DNA from: Arthrobacter sp. efr-133-R2A-120
GTDB taxonomy: Bacteria; Actinomycetota; Actinomycetes; Actinomycetales; Micrococcaceae
NCBI RefSeq assembly: GCF_030209835.1
Contig: NZ_JARVRF010000021.1
Location: 55,015 to 119,014 of the forward strand
Reading direction: 5' to 3'
DNA: 64,000 nucleotides
Made by a program: the position numbers and the translations under genes. Of this stretch, positions 8,550-17,137 are shown piece by piece. The notes under the pieces were generated by a model. The model was given only the letters and a program-made list of their open reading frames with translations. It did no database searches and was not told the origin of the DNA. Position 1 is the first letter of the stretch. Each line of letters starts with the position of its first letter.

Positions 8550-9076
8550 TTGCTGGGCACTCCTTCGCTGCTCGCGCTGGCTTCGCTGATGACGCCGGCA
8601 AGGCGCAGCAATGCGATTTCGCGCAATTGTCCGGCCACGATCACGTCTTCTTCTTCCGCGGTATGGCTCAGGCGCTCGTGGAGGGAGGCCAGGATGTCGT
8701 TGGCTGTCCGTCCTGCTGCGCGGATGAGGAAGACGCGGCCGAACTTGGCCTCGTACTCGCGGTTGCCTTCGGCCAGGGCGGTGACGACGCCGTCATCGCC
8801 GGGGTCGACGCCGGCCTGTTCGGAGCGGGACATCGCGGCTTCGGTGGTCTGTGCCTTGGGCCGTTCGCCGATCCGAGGGTGGTGGGCCATCGCGGCCGCC
8901 ACTTCGTCCGACGTGAACGGCTCGGCGGTTTCCCGGGCGAAATCGAGCAAGGAGTCCAAGCCGCTGAACGGGCGCGCATCTGCTACGTGCTCCACCCAAC
9001 GCTGGATGTCGAGGCATGGGCGGAGGACGTCGATGGCGTCCGCACGGTCCACGCTGTTGAATACTTCAAGCTGCAT
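8546..9076 (-). CDS. uraD: OHCU decarboxylase
   Basis: The 176-residue enzyme converts 2-oxo-4-hydroxy-4-carboxy-5-ureidoimidazoline to (S)-allantoin. The catalytic histidine lies in the conserved HHPRIGE motif (about residue 75), and the long C-terminal helices with EYEAKFGRVFLIRAAGR are typical. It is translationally coupled to uraH. Together they produce the allantoin used by allB at 28333. The gene diverges from the aminotransferase at 9416. Confidence 0.95.
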   Translation of the reverse strand: MQLEVFNSVDRADAIDVLRPCLDIQRWVEHVADARPFSGLDSLLDFARETAEPFTSDEVAAAMAHHPRIGERPKAQTTEAAMSRSEQAGVDPGDDGVVTALAEGNREYEAKFGRVFLIRAAGRTANDILASLHERLSHTAEEEDVIVAGQLREIALLRLAGVISEASASSEGVPSK

Positions 9077-9288
9077 GCTTGTTCATTCCTCGTGCGAGTG
9101 CTGGCATCCATGGTGTTGGCTATGCGGAACTCCGGCGATTCCTGCCGGATGGACCTGCGCGCCTCCGCACTTCAGGCCTTCCACATCATGGAACTGTTAT
9201 TTCAGCATACGTAATAGTGAATCCAATGACTGCCGTGGTGTCAAGAGAATACCGCACCCCGGTCCTCCCCACCCGCCCTGCCCCCTGC

Positions 9289-9365
9289 GACGCTCGCTCA
9301 CGTTTGGTGGCTTCTACCGAAACGCTCGCTCACGTTTGGTGGCTTCTACCGAAACCCTCGCTCAC
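9289..9365 (-). repeat. 32-bp-period repeat array, locus 1
   Basis: Three copies of the 13-bp core GACGCTCGCTCAC (reverse complement of GTGAGCGAGCGTC), slightly degenerate in the third, begin at 9289, 9321 and 9353, exactly 32 bp apart. Here the intervening 19 bp are also nearly identical. The array lies between divergent uraD and the aminotransferase gene. Confidence 0.85.
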
Positions 9366-9415
9366 GTTTGCCGTCTGGTGGAGAATGTCAGCAAACGAGC
9401 CAAAGGAGTTCCGCC

Positions 9416-10546
9416 ATGCCAGAGGTCCTGACTTCCCGGTATCTCTTCGGACCGGGTCCCAGTAATTGCTATCCGGAAGTGACCGCGGCGTTGGCGTATC
9501 CGGTGATCGGGCATCTGGATCCGGTGTTCATAGAGCGACTGGACCGGACGTGCGCCGGGCTTCGGGCGGTGTGGGGGACCCGGAACGCCCGCACCCTGCC
9601 ATTGAGTGCTACTGGTTCCGGCGGCATGGAGGCTGCCTTTGTTAATACAGTGTCCGACGGCGACGTGGCAGTAATTGCGGTCAACGGGCTTTTCGGGGAG
9701 CGAATGTGTGAGGTTGCCCGGCGCTGCGGGGCCACGGTAGTTCGCGTCGACCATGAATGGGGCCAGCCCGTGGATGCGGAGCGGGTTCTCGCCGCGCACC
9801 CCCATCCCAAGGTGATTGCCGCCGTCCATGCCGAAACCTCCACAGGTGTCCTGTCCGACGTCGCGCCGCTTGGCGCCGGCAAGGGCGACGCGCTATTGAT
9901 CGTGGACGCTGTGACGTCGATCGGCGGGCTGGAACTTCTGGCTGACGACTGGGGGATCGACGTCGGGTATGCCGGGACGCAGAAGTGTTTGGGAGCGCCC
10001 CCTGGCTTGTCCCCGTTCACGGTGTCCGAGCGCGCTTTCGAGCGGCGCATCAAGGAGCCGCGTTCGTGGTACCTGGATATCGGCCTTCTGGGTGGGTATG
10101 TTGGCGCGGCGAGTGGCAGCCGGACGTATCACCATACGGCGCCAGTGACCATGATCGCGGGGCTAGAGGCGGGACTTGACCGCATCTTGGCCGAGGGGCT
10201 CGCGGCTGTTCAAGCGCGGCACCGCGCGGCCGGGGCCGAGTTGCGCGACGGCCTCGAAGCGATGGGTCTCGAGCTGTTTGCCGCGGAGGGTTCGAGATTG
10301 CCGAGCCTCACCACGGTCAAAGTGCCCGACGGCGTGGACTCAGCTGCCGTCCGCGCTTACCTTCTGGAGAACTTCAGTATGGAAATCGGCTCCGGGGCGG
10401 GAGCGTTTACCTCGACGGTTTGGCGGATCGGCATGATGGGTCCGAATGCCAACAGGGCATCGGTCAAGCTCGTCCTTGGCGCGCTGGAAGAAGCGATCGC
10501 GAAAGCCTATGTGAGCGAGCGTCGGCCCGGGAGACGCTATAGGTGA
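9416..10546 (+). CDS. Class V aminotransferase, PucG-like (ureidoglycine/alanine-glyoxylate type)
   Basis: The 376-residue PLP enzyme begins MPEVLTSRYLFGPGPSN, the typical alanine-glyoxylate/PucG opening, and carries the Schiff-base lysine in GYAGTQKCLGAPPGLSP. AAAGGAG precedes ATG 9416; an upstream in-frame extension runs into the repeat array. Beside uraD, and in the same window as allB and the glyoxylate genes, transamination between ureidoglycine (or alanine or serine) and glyoxylate is the likely role. The last eleven residues, starting VSERRPGRR, are encoded by an intergenic repeat unit that also supplies the stop codon. Confidence 0.85.
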   Translation: MPEVLTSRYLFGPGPSNCYPEVTAALAYPVIGHLDPVFIERLDRTCAGLRAVWGTRNARTLPLSATGSGGMEAAFVNTVSDGDVAVIAVNGLFGERMCEVARRCGATVVRVDHEWGQPVDAERVLAAHPHPKVIAAVHAETSTGVLSDVAPLGAGKGDALLIVDAVTSIGGLELLADDWGIDVGYAGTQKCLGAPPGLSPFTVSERAFERRIKEPRSWYLDIGLLGGYVGAASGSRTYHHTAPVTMIAGLEAGLDRILAEGLAAVQARHRAAGAELRDGLEAMGLELFAAEGSRLPSLTTVKVPDGVDSAAVRAYLLENFSMEIGSGAGAFTSTVWRIGMMGPNANRASVKLVLGALEEAIAKAYVSERRPGRRYR

Positions 10547-10587
10547 GCGAGGGTCACACCAAACGGTCTTGTTTGTGAGCGAGCGTC
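10511..10587 (+). repeat. 32-bp-period repeat array, locus 2
   Basis: Cores GTGAGCGAGCGTC, GTGAGCGAGGGTC and GTGAGCGAGCGTC begin at 10511, 10543 and 10575, again 32 bp apart. The first unit is inside the aminotransferase reading frame and the second provides its TGA. The array ends beside the convergent regulator gene. Confidence 0.85.
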
Positions 10588-10595
10588 GGGAGAGG

Positions 10596-11522
10596 CTAGT
10601 GGCCGTTGGATTGGGCCTTGGTTGCGAGCATCTTGTCGAGGGGCTTGGCGTATCGTTCCTGGACGATTTTCAGGTGCAGCCAGCATTCCACGCTTGCCAC
10701 CGAGTCCATCGCACGCACTTTGTCCAGGATGTCGTACATTTCGTCCAGCGAGCTGACGCCCACGGTGGCCACGAGGTCGTGCCTGCCGAGACAGCTGGCG
10801 ATGAACTCCACTCCTGGCGTCGCCGAGAAGAAGTCGACTGCCTCCTCGGTTCCGGCTGCTGTCGAGATTCCGAAGCCAAAGGCCATGGACCGTGAAGAAC
10901 CGGAGCGGCTCCGGATAGGCCCGATCTGCATGACTCGGGCTTCCAGCAGGCGAAGGACCCGGATCCTGGCAGCGCTCGCCGAAAGGCCGATCCGTTCGCC
11001 GAGGGCCTCGAAACCGAGTCGGCCGTCCACCTGAAGTTCGCTCATGAGCAGCAGATCCGCCTGGTCAAGCTCGAGCCGGGGGTCCGGCGGCTCCTTGCCG
11101 AGGAAGAGGCTGCGGACCACCTCTTTGTACATGAGGACGTCGACGGCAGCCACGCCTTCGCACAGGCGGATGGCCTCGACGTCTTCGTAGAGCCTTTCCA
11201 CCGTGGGCAGGCGGAGTTCGGCGATGATGCCGTATTTGCCCGTGGTCAGCGAGGCGAACACGGCGCCGTCCAGCTGGCTCAGCTTCTCCAGCGCAGCGCG
11301 TGCGGAACCGTTGAGCTGGATGGAGATGTGCGCGACGGCGGTCAGGCCCAGGAGGCGCGGATGGACTGCCGCGACAATCCGTAGTTCTCCCGAGGACGTG
11401 AGCTCATTGACCTTGGCCGTCACAGCAGAGCGCGTTACGCCCAGTTGCTTGGATAGCTCGCTGAACGAGGCGCGGCCATCGGCCTGCAGCAGGCGGATCA
11501 GCCTGTCGTCCAGATCATGCAT
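10596..11522 (-). CDS. Double-length Lrp/AsnC-family regulator
   Basis: The 308-residue protein is two Lrp units in tandem: HTH (about residues 1-55), AsnC/RAM ligand domain (about 65-140), a second HTH (about 150-205) and a second ligand domain (to about 290). The first HTH reads LDDRLIRLLQADGRASFSEL. The start at 11522 (MHDLDD) is used because the upstream in-frame extension has no Lrp-like sequence. Single-domain Lrp proteins have about 150 residues, so this is a fused dimer form common in actinobacteria. It diverges from the ABC operon at 11820 and probably controls it. Confidence 0.88.
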   Translation of the reverse strand: MHDLDDRLIRLLQADGRASFSELSKQLGVTRSAVTAKVNELTSSGELRIVAAVHPRLLGLTAVAHISIQLNGSARAALEKLSQLDGAVFASLTTGKYGIIAELRLPTVERLYEDVEAIRLCEGVAAVDVLMYKEVVRSLFLGKEPPDPRLELDQADLLLMSELQVDGRLGFEALGERIGLSASAARIRVLRLLEARVMQIGPIRSRSGSSRSMAFGFGISTAAGTEEAVDFFSATPGVEFIASCLGRHDLVATVGVSSLDEMYDILDKVRAMDSVASVECWLHLKIVQERYAKPLDKMLATKAQSNGH

Positions 11523-11630
11523 GGTCTTCACAATAACCGCCTTGTCTCTGGGCCGCGGCAGTGCGTGCTTAGCGAAGGTGCGGCGCCCCGGCGAGCCGAG
11601 CGCCGCCGTCGTACTCAATACTTTCACGAG

Positions 11631-11744
11631 TCAAGCGATAGGCAAGTGATTTGGATGAGAAAATCACAAAGTGAGTACAAAAACTGTGTCACATCAGTAT
11701 TAAACAACTGATTCGCTTGAATTGATCGATTTTTTCGCTAGCAT
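11631..11744 (+). promoter_or_regulatory. AT-rich divergent control region with spaced inverted repeat and promoter
   Basis: TCAAGCGA (11631-11638) and its reverse complement TCGCTTGA (11713-11720) are about 75 bp apart in AT-rich DNA, an arrangement suited to Lrp-type looping. The second copy overlaps a likely -35, TTGAAT (11717-11722); TAGCAT (11739-11744) follows after 16 bp as the -10. The promoter faces the ABC operon. Confidence 0.5.
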
Positions 11745-11819
11745 CGTGATCAGCGCCACATCGGCGTACTCCGACTCGCGTTCCCACGCGACCCCAACAG
11801 TTCAATTGGAGATCTGCAC

Positions 11820-12668
11820 ATGCTCAAGTTCACGAAGCCCGCCTTGGCGGCCGCTGCGTTGGCCCTGCTGTTGAGCGGCTGCTCCGCCGCAGCTTCCCCC
11901 AGTTCCACGGGGCAAGCATCCGCCACCGCGCCGAAGGGACTCACCACGAGCGGCAAGCTCACCCTGTGTATCGACCCCGAATATGCGCCACTGGAGTACT
12001 ACGCCAACGGTTCCAGCGGCGACATCGTAGGGTTCGACGCCGATGCCGCCCGCGCGCTCGCCAAGCACTGGGGCGTCGATGCCAAGTTCGAGGTGACCAC
12101 ATTCGACGGACTCATGCCGGGGCTCCAGACCCGCCGCTGCGATGCCATTTTCGGTGGCCTGTACATGAGCAAGGCCCGCCTGGATGTCGCCGACGCTTCA
12201 GCCGTGATGAACGCCGGTCCCGCGATCCTCTCGGCCCCGGGCAGCGCCGGGAATTACAAGACAGCACTGGACTTGTGCGGTCACTCGGTGGCAGCGCAGA
12301 ATGCTTCGTCCAACGCCGCCCGCATCAGTGCGCTCAAGGATGAGTGCAAGAAAGCCGGCAAGGACGAGCCCAAGCTCACCGAATACCCCAAGACCGCTGA
12401 AACAGTCCTGGCGGTCCTCAACGGCAAGTCCGAGGCCCTGATCGAGACCAATGTGGCGGCCGCCTACATGGCCAGCCAGAACGAAGGCAAGCTCGCGGTG
12501 GCCCCCGGAGTCTTTCCGGCCGACACCACCTTCGGCGTGTTCACCCGCAAGAACGATCCGTTGTCTCCAGCCATCGCGCAGGCGCTGAAGGAACTCCACC
12601 AGGACGGCACCCTCGGCAAGATCGCGAAGGACAACAAGCTCGACCCCACGATCGTCGACGTCCCCTAG
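11820..12668 (+). CDS. ABC transporter substrate-binding lipoprotein, polar amino acid family
   Basis: The protein has 282 residues. A signal peptide ends in the lipobox LLSGC, so it is anchored outside the membrane. The mature part is a family 3 solute-binding protein: LTLCIDPEYAPLEYY near the start, FDADAARALAKHWG, and CDAIFGGLYMSKARLDVADAS. It begins an operon with a permease and an ATPase. Ligand is probably an amino acid or related amino compound; the downstream dehydrogenase and amidohydrolase hint at catabolism of the import. Confidence 0.92.
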   Translation: MLKFTKPALAAAALALLLSGCSAAASPSSTGQASATAPKGLTTSGKLTLCIDPEYAPLEYYANGSSGDIVGFDADAARALAKHWGVDAKFEVTTFDGLMPGLQTRRCDAIFGGLYMSKARLDVADASAVMNAGPAILSAPGSAGNYKTALDLCGHSVAAQNASSNAARISALKDECKKAGKDEPKLTEYPKTAETVLAVLNGKSEALIETNVAAAYMASQNEGKLAVAPGVFPADTTFGVFTRKNDPLSPAIAQALKELHQDGTLGKIAKDNKLDPTIVDVP

Positions 12669-12731
12669 CCATCCTCCCCGCGGAGCCCGCAACAGCCCTG
12701 CGGCCTCCGCCCCACACGAAAGGAGTTGGTG

Positions 12732-13466
12732 ATGGAATTCGACGTCAACATCTTCGTCCAACAACTCGTGAATCCGAGCTACCTGTCCGGGGCTTTCCTG
12801 TCCGTCGCCGTCGCGGTGCTTTCACTTATCCTGGCTACGGCCATCGGCTTCGCCGTCGCCCTGGGACGCACCTCCCGCATCCGGATCGCGCAGGGCGTCG
12901 CAGGAATCTACACCTGGTTCTTCCGTGCCATCCCGGCGCTGCTGGTGCTGCTCATCATCTGGAACGCCTTGCCGCAGCTCTTCCCCGTCCTGCGCCAGGA
13001 TTGGTTCTCCCCGTTCATTGCCGCGTTCATCGGCCTGGGCATCGTGGAAGCGGCCTTCATGGCGGAAATCATCCGTTCGGCGTTGCTCAGTATCGACGAA
13101 GGGCAGGCCCTCGCCGGCAGGGCGCTTGGGATGTCGCCGGTCAAGGTCATGCTCAAAGTTGTCCTCCCGCAGGCCATCCGCACGGCCCTGCCTCCCACGG
13201 GCAATGAGTTCATCGGCCTCGTGAAGTTCTCCTCGTTGGCCTCCGTGATTTCCCTGCAGGAACTCCTCACCACGGCCCAGGTGGGAGTGAACATCACGTT
13301 CCGCTACGCCGAGTACTACGCCGCGGCAATCGTCTACTACCTCATCATCGTGAGCCTTTTGACGCTTCTCCAAAGCTATGTGGAAAAGAAATTCGTCTGG
13401 ACGTCACGGTCCAAATCCAAGAAGCCTTCCATCCTGGAACCAGTCGGCCAAGGAGTGCAGTCATGA
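12732..13466 (+). CDS. ABC transporter permease, polar amino acid family (HisM-like)
   Basis: The 244-residue inner-membrane protein has about five hydrophobic spans. [19 protein letters not shown] and the cytoplasmic EAA loop ([13 protein letters not shown]...GRALGMSP) are typical of amino acid ABC permeases. AAAGGAG precedes ATG 12732; TTG and GTG codons just upstream are less likely starts. The stop overlaps the ATPase start. Only one permease is present, so it likely works as a homodimer. Confidence 0.92.
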   Translation: MEFDVNIFVQQLVNPSYLSGAFLSVAVAVLSLILATAIGFAVALGRTSRIRIAQGVAGIYTWFFRAIPALLVLLIIWNALPQLFPVLRQDWFSPFIAAFIGLGIVEAAFMAEIIRSALLSIDEGQALAGRALGMSPVKVMLKVVLPQAIRTALPPTGNEFIGLVKFSSLASVISLQELLTTAQVGVNITFRYAEYYAAAIVYYLIIVSLLTLLQSYVEKKFVWTSRSKSKKPSILEPVGQGVQS

Positions 13467-14269
13467 CCCACAGCGGCCCGGAACCCATGCCGGAAACCTG
13501 GTCCACCAACGACCCCGTACTGAGCGTGCGGAACCTCCACAAGAGCTACCAGGACCAGAACGTCCTGCGCGGCGTCGAGTTCGATATCCGCCAGGGACAA
13601 GTCAAGGCAGTGCTGGGTCCCTCCGGTTCCGGCAAGTCCACGATGTTGCGCCTGATGGCGCTCCTCGAGCCAGCCGACGACGGCGAGATCCGGCTCCGCG
13701 GGCGGCGCATCGGTGTCCGTGAGAAAGCAAGCGGAGCCGTGGCCCTCCCCGAACGCGAACTCGCCAAGGAACGCCGCGACATTGGCATGGTCTTCCAGAA
13801 GTTCAACCTGTTCCCGCATCTGACGGCTTGCCGCAACGTGATGCTCGGGCTGACCTCCGTCAAGGGCATCCATCACAAGGAAGCCGAGGAACAGGCCATG
13901 GCCATGCTCCAGCGCGTGGGTCTTTCGCATCGCGCCGGGCATTTCCCTTCGGAGCTCTCCGGCGGCCAGCAGCAACGCGTGGCCATCGCCCGCGCCCTGG
14001 TGATGAACCCGGACGTGCTCCTCTTCGACGAACCGACCTCCGCCCTGGACCCCGAGTTGGTGGGCGAAGTCCTGGAGGTCATGGAGAGCCTGGCCAACGA
14101 CGGCATGACCATGATCGTGGTCACCCACGAAGTCCGTTTCGCGCGCCGCGTGGCCGATGAAGTGACCCTGTTCGACAGCGGCGTGATCGTGGAACAGGCC
14201 ACTCCAGACGAGTTCTTCGACAACCCCCAGCACCAACGCACCAGGAAGTTCTTGAGCCATGTCCACTAA
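13463..14269 (+). CDS. ABC transporter ATP-binding protein, polar amino acid family
   Basis: The 268-residue ATPase shows Walker [11 protein letters not shown]-loop [12 protein letters not shown], signature LSGGQQQR, Walker [15 protein letters not shown] and the switch histidine in [11 protein letters not shown]. It overlaps the permease by 4 bp and the downstream dehydrogenase by 11 bp, which places all in one transcript. Confidence 0.94.
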   Translation: MTHSGPEPMPETWSTNDPVLSVRNLHKSYQDQNVLRGVEFDIRQGQVKAVLGPSGSGKSTMLRLMALLEPADDGEIRLRGRRIGVREKASGAVALPERELAKERRDIGMVFQKFNLFPHLTACRNVMLGLTSVKGIHHKEAEEQAMAMLQRVGLSHRAGHFPSELSGGQQQRVAIARALVMNPDVLLFDEPTSALDPELVGEVLEVMESLANDGMTMIVVTHEVRFARRVADEVTLFDSGVIVEQATPDEFFDNPQHQRTRKFLSHVH

Positions 14270-15257
14270 GCATCGCCCCCTCGCCGTCTACACGGACATG
14301 GAAGACCTCGATTACTCCGCCGGCGCCGCGCTCCTGGAAGAAAACGGTTACGACGTCCGGTACCTCGGCACCCAGGATCCCGCGGTCATCGCGGAGCAGG
14401 CGAAGGACGCGGAAGCCCTCCTGGTGGGCTACGCGACGGTCACCGCGGAGGTCATGGACGCCATTCCGGGCTTGAAGATCATCGCCTTGGTCTCAATGGG
14501 CTCAGACAACGTTGACCTGGATGCCGCCAAAGAGCGGGGCATTTGGGTCAGCAACCTTCCCGGTGTGGCCACCGAGGAAGTCGCTTCGCACGCGCTGGCG
14601 CTTGCCCTCGCCGTCACGCGAGAAATCCCGTTCTTCCAGGAACGCGTGGCCGAGGGGGACTGGAACGCCCGCCCGGACAGCACAGTGTTCCGGCTCAGCC
14701 AGGAGCGGCTTGGGCTGATCGGACTCGGGCGGATAGGCAGCCGCCTCGGAGAGCTCGCCTCCGGAGTCTTCGGCGAGGTGGTCGGCTACGATCCCTACCT
14801 CCCGGACACTCCGGCTACCAGGGAGATGCTCGCGAAGGCAGGCATCCGCCGGACTGGCTTGGAAGAAGTCCTGGCGGAATCCGCCGTCGTGTCCTTGCAC
14901 ATGCCGCTTACGGAGGAAACCCGGCACATCATCAACGCCGGAAGCCTCGCCGCGATGCGGCCGGGCAGTTACTTGGTGAACGTGAGCCGCGGGCAGCTGA
15001 TCGACGACGAAGCCCTGCGTGCCGTCGTCGACTCCGGCCACATCCGTGGAGCGGCGCTGGACGTGCTCGACGTCGAACCGGCACCTGCCGACCACCCGCT
15101 CATGGGCCACCCGCGGATCCTCGTGACGCCCCATGTCGGCTTCCTCTCGGAGTACACGCTGGCCGAATACGTCAGGATCCAGGCGCACAACGTCATTTCC
15201 CAAGCCCGCAGAGGAGTCCCGGACACCCCCTTGTTCGAGCTGGCACCCGCCCGCTGA
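14259..15257 (+). CDS. D-isomer-specific 2-hydroxyacid dehydrogenase
   Basis: The 332-residue NAD(P)-dependent enzyme has the Rossmann motif [12 protein letters not shown] at about residue 150 and the catalytic segments [23 protein letters not shown] and [10 protein letters not shown]. It interconverts 2-oxo and D-2-hydroxy acids. Linkage with an amino acid-type importer suggests it reduces or oxidises an acid derived from the imported compound. The substrate is unknown. Confidence 0.9.
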   Translation: MSTKHRPLAVYTDMEDLDYSAGAALLEENGYDVRYLGTQDPAVIAEQAKDAEALLVGYATVTAEVMDAIPGLKIIALVSMGSDNVDLDAAKERGIWVSNLPGVATEEVASHALALALAVTREIPFFQERVAEGDWNARPDSTVFRLSQERLGLIGLGRIGSRLGELASGVFGEVVGYDPYLPDTPATREMLAKAGIRRTGLEEVLAESAVVSLHMPLTEETRHIINAGSLAAMRPGSYLVNVSRGQLIDDEALRAVVDSGHIRGAALDVLDVEPAPADHPLMGHPRILVTPHVGFLSEYTLAEYVRIQAHNVISQARRGVPDTPLFELAPAR

Positions 15258-15300
15258 GTTCCGGCCGTACCGCAAACTTCAACACGCAAAGGTCATTCCC

Positions 15301-16974
15301 ATGTCATTCCTGGCATCCCATGAAACTTCCCCCGTAGCCCCCGCCGCAACGTTGTTCTTCGGCGGTCGCGTCCGGACCGTTGACTCCCTGAACTCCATCG
15401 CGGAGGCGATGCTGGTCATCGGCAACCGTGTTGCCGCCGTCGGAACGCCACAGGAGTGCCGCGACGCGGCGCTCAAGCTCACGACGGCGGTGCCCGACGT
15501 CGTCGACCTCCGTGGCCGTACGTTGGTGCCCGGCTTCATCGATCCGCACGCGCATCCCCTGATGTACGGACAACTGCTGTCCTGGGTGGATTGCGGTCCC
15601 GAGGCGGCGCCGGACATCCCCACCATGCTTAAACTGCTGGCGAAGGCGGCGGACGACAATCCGGGGGACACCCCGATCAGGGGCTATGGCTACGAGCACC
15701 GCAACCTTGCCGAGCAGCGCCACCCCACACGGCAGGAATTCGACACCGTTTCCACCACGCGCGAGGTGTACGTCATGAACGCGAGCGGCCACGGCGGAGT
15801 GGTGAACTCGTACGTGCTCGCGAAGGCGGGAGTGGACCGCGACACGCCCAACCCGCCGGGCGGAACTTTCTTCCGGGACCCCGACGGCGAGCTGACGGGC
15901 GAACTCTCCGATGCCGCCTGCGACATCCTCACAGGGGTGGAAGGCGTCAAGCTGGGGCACCACGGACCGAACTTCCACCTCGGGGACAGCAAAGAACATC
16001 ACCGCGCCCAGCTGCTGCACGCCCAACGCGAGTTCCTCAGCCACGGCGTGACCACCATCGGCGACGCGCAGGTGACCAAGCGCGAATTTGGCGCCTACCT
16101 GGATCTCGTGGAGCGCGGCGAACTCGTGACGCGCATCAACGCGTATTTCCTGTCGAGCCTCCTCGACGAGGTCCTGGAACTGGGTCTCGTGGACAAGTTC
16201 GGGGATTCCCTCCTTTCCTTCGCCGGGATCAAGCTCTACGCCGATGGCACCCTGGGCGGCTGGACTGCGTACTTCCCGGAGGGCTACCGCGACGATCCTT
16301 GCCGCACCGGTTCGCTCTACCACGAGCCGGCAGAGTACCGCGCCCTCGTCGCCAAGGCGCACAGTGCCGGTCTGCAGACGGCGACCCACGCCCAATCGCC
16401 CACAGCCATTCAGTTGGTGCTCGACGCCGTCAGCGAGGCTCTTTCGGTGTTGCCGCGGGACGACCACCGGCACAGGATCGAGCACTGCGGACTGCCCACC
16501 TTGGAGCAGATCGGCCAAATGGCGGAGCTCGGGATCATGCCCGTCAACCAGCCGCAGCACTACTACAACTGGGGTCCCGGCGTCACGGATGCCATCGGAT
16601 CCCCGGGCGAGCGCTTCAACCCCCTCGGCGAATTCGTGGCCGCAGCGGTCCCCGTGACGATGAGCTCTGACGCTCCCGTGGCCGATCCCCGTCCGCTCGA
16701 AGCCATCCAGACGTCCGTGACCCGCAAGACCCGCTCCGGCGTCCAGTTGGGCTCGGATGATCTTAAGATCGACGTCGTCGAGGCCCTCCGCGCCCACACC
16801 ATCAACGGTGCACGGGCCATGGGTCGCGAGAAGGACCTCGGTTCCCTCGAGCCGGACAAGCTGGCCGACTTCGTGATCCTGGCGGCGGACCCGCTTGAGG
16901 CCTCCGAAGGTGACATCAGCGGCATCGAGGTTGTGGAGACCTGGGTCAATGGCGTACGGGTGTACGCGGGCTAA
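15301..16974 (+). CDS. Amidohydrolase family 3 protein (YtcJ-like)
   Basis: The 557-residue metal-dependent hydrolase begins with a short beta-sandwich segment, followed by the metal-binding PGFIDPHAHP motif, RIEHCGLP and MSSDAPVADP, which give the expected His and Asp ligands. ATG 15301 is chosen because sequence before it is the 3' end of the dehydrogenase in another frame. It is the last gene of the ABC operon, 43 bp after the dehydrogenase, and is followed by a strong terminator. It would cleave an amide or cyclic amide of the imported compound. Confidence 0.88.
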   Translation: MSFLASHETSPVAPAATLFFGGRVRTVDSLNSIAEAMLVIGNRVAAVGTPQECRDAALKLTTAVPDVVDLRGRTLVPGFIDPHAHPLMYGQLLSWVDCGPEAAPDIPTMLKLLAKAADDNPGDTPIRGYGYEHRNLAEQRHPTRQEFDTVSTTREVYVMNASGHGGVVNSYVLAKAGVDRDTPNPPGGTFFRDPDGELTGELSDAACDILTGVEGVKLGHHGPNFHLGDSKEHHRAQLLHAQREFLSHGVTTIGDAQVTKREFGAYLDLVERGELVTRINAYFLSSLLDEVLELGLVDKFGDSLLSFAGIKLYADGTLGGWTAYFPEGYRDDPCRTGSLYHEPAEYRALVAKAHSAGLQTATHAQSPTAIQLVLDAVSEALSVLPRDDHRHRIEHCGLPTLEQIGQMAELGIMPVNQPQHYYNWGPGVTDAIGSPGERFNPLGEFVAAAVPVTMSSDAPVADPRPLEAIQTSVTRKTRSGVQLGSDDLKIDVVEALRAHTINGARAMGREKDLGSLEPDKLADFVILAADPLEASEGDISGIEVVETWVNGVRVYAG

Positions 16975-16986
16975 GTAGACACAGAT

Positions 16987-17031
16987 AAACCCCGACGTCG
17001 GCACTCACGGTGAGTGCCGACGTCGGGGTTT
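16987..17031. terminator. Bidirectional terminator, 21-bp perfect stem
   Basis: The arms 16987-17007 and 17011-17031 are perfectly complementary around a 3-nt CGG loop. The stem starts with AAA and ends with TTT, so it can act on both converging transcripts. Confidence 0.9.
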
Positions 17032-17047
17032 CGTGTTGCTTGACGGG

Positions 17048-17113
17048 CCCAACTGACTCGCACTTAATGTCGTTTTCAGGGCTGAAAACGACACTTACTG
17101 CGAGTCAGTTGGG
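17048..17113. repeat. 66-bp palindromic intergenic element, copy 1
   Basis: The element runs from CCCAACTGACTCGCACTTAA to its near reverse complement ending CGAGTCAGTTGGG, with TGTCGTTTT and AAAACGACA flanking a short AGGGCTG-like centre. Related copies lie at 33797 and 63948. It looks like a REP-type mobile palindrome and would fold into one long hairpin in RNA. Confidence 0.88.
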
Positions 17114-17137
17114 TGCCTCACAATGGGTGGGCAGGGC

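Noticed and set aside
15304..17004. Long minus-strand open frame opposite the YtcJ-like gene
   Set aside because: It is the complement of a well-supported amidohydrolase and crosses the terminator at 16987.
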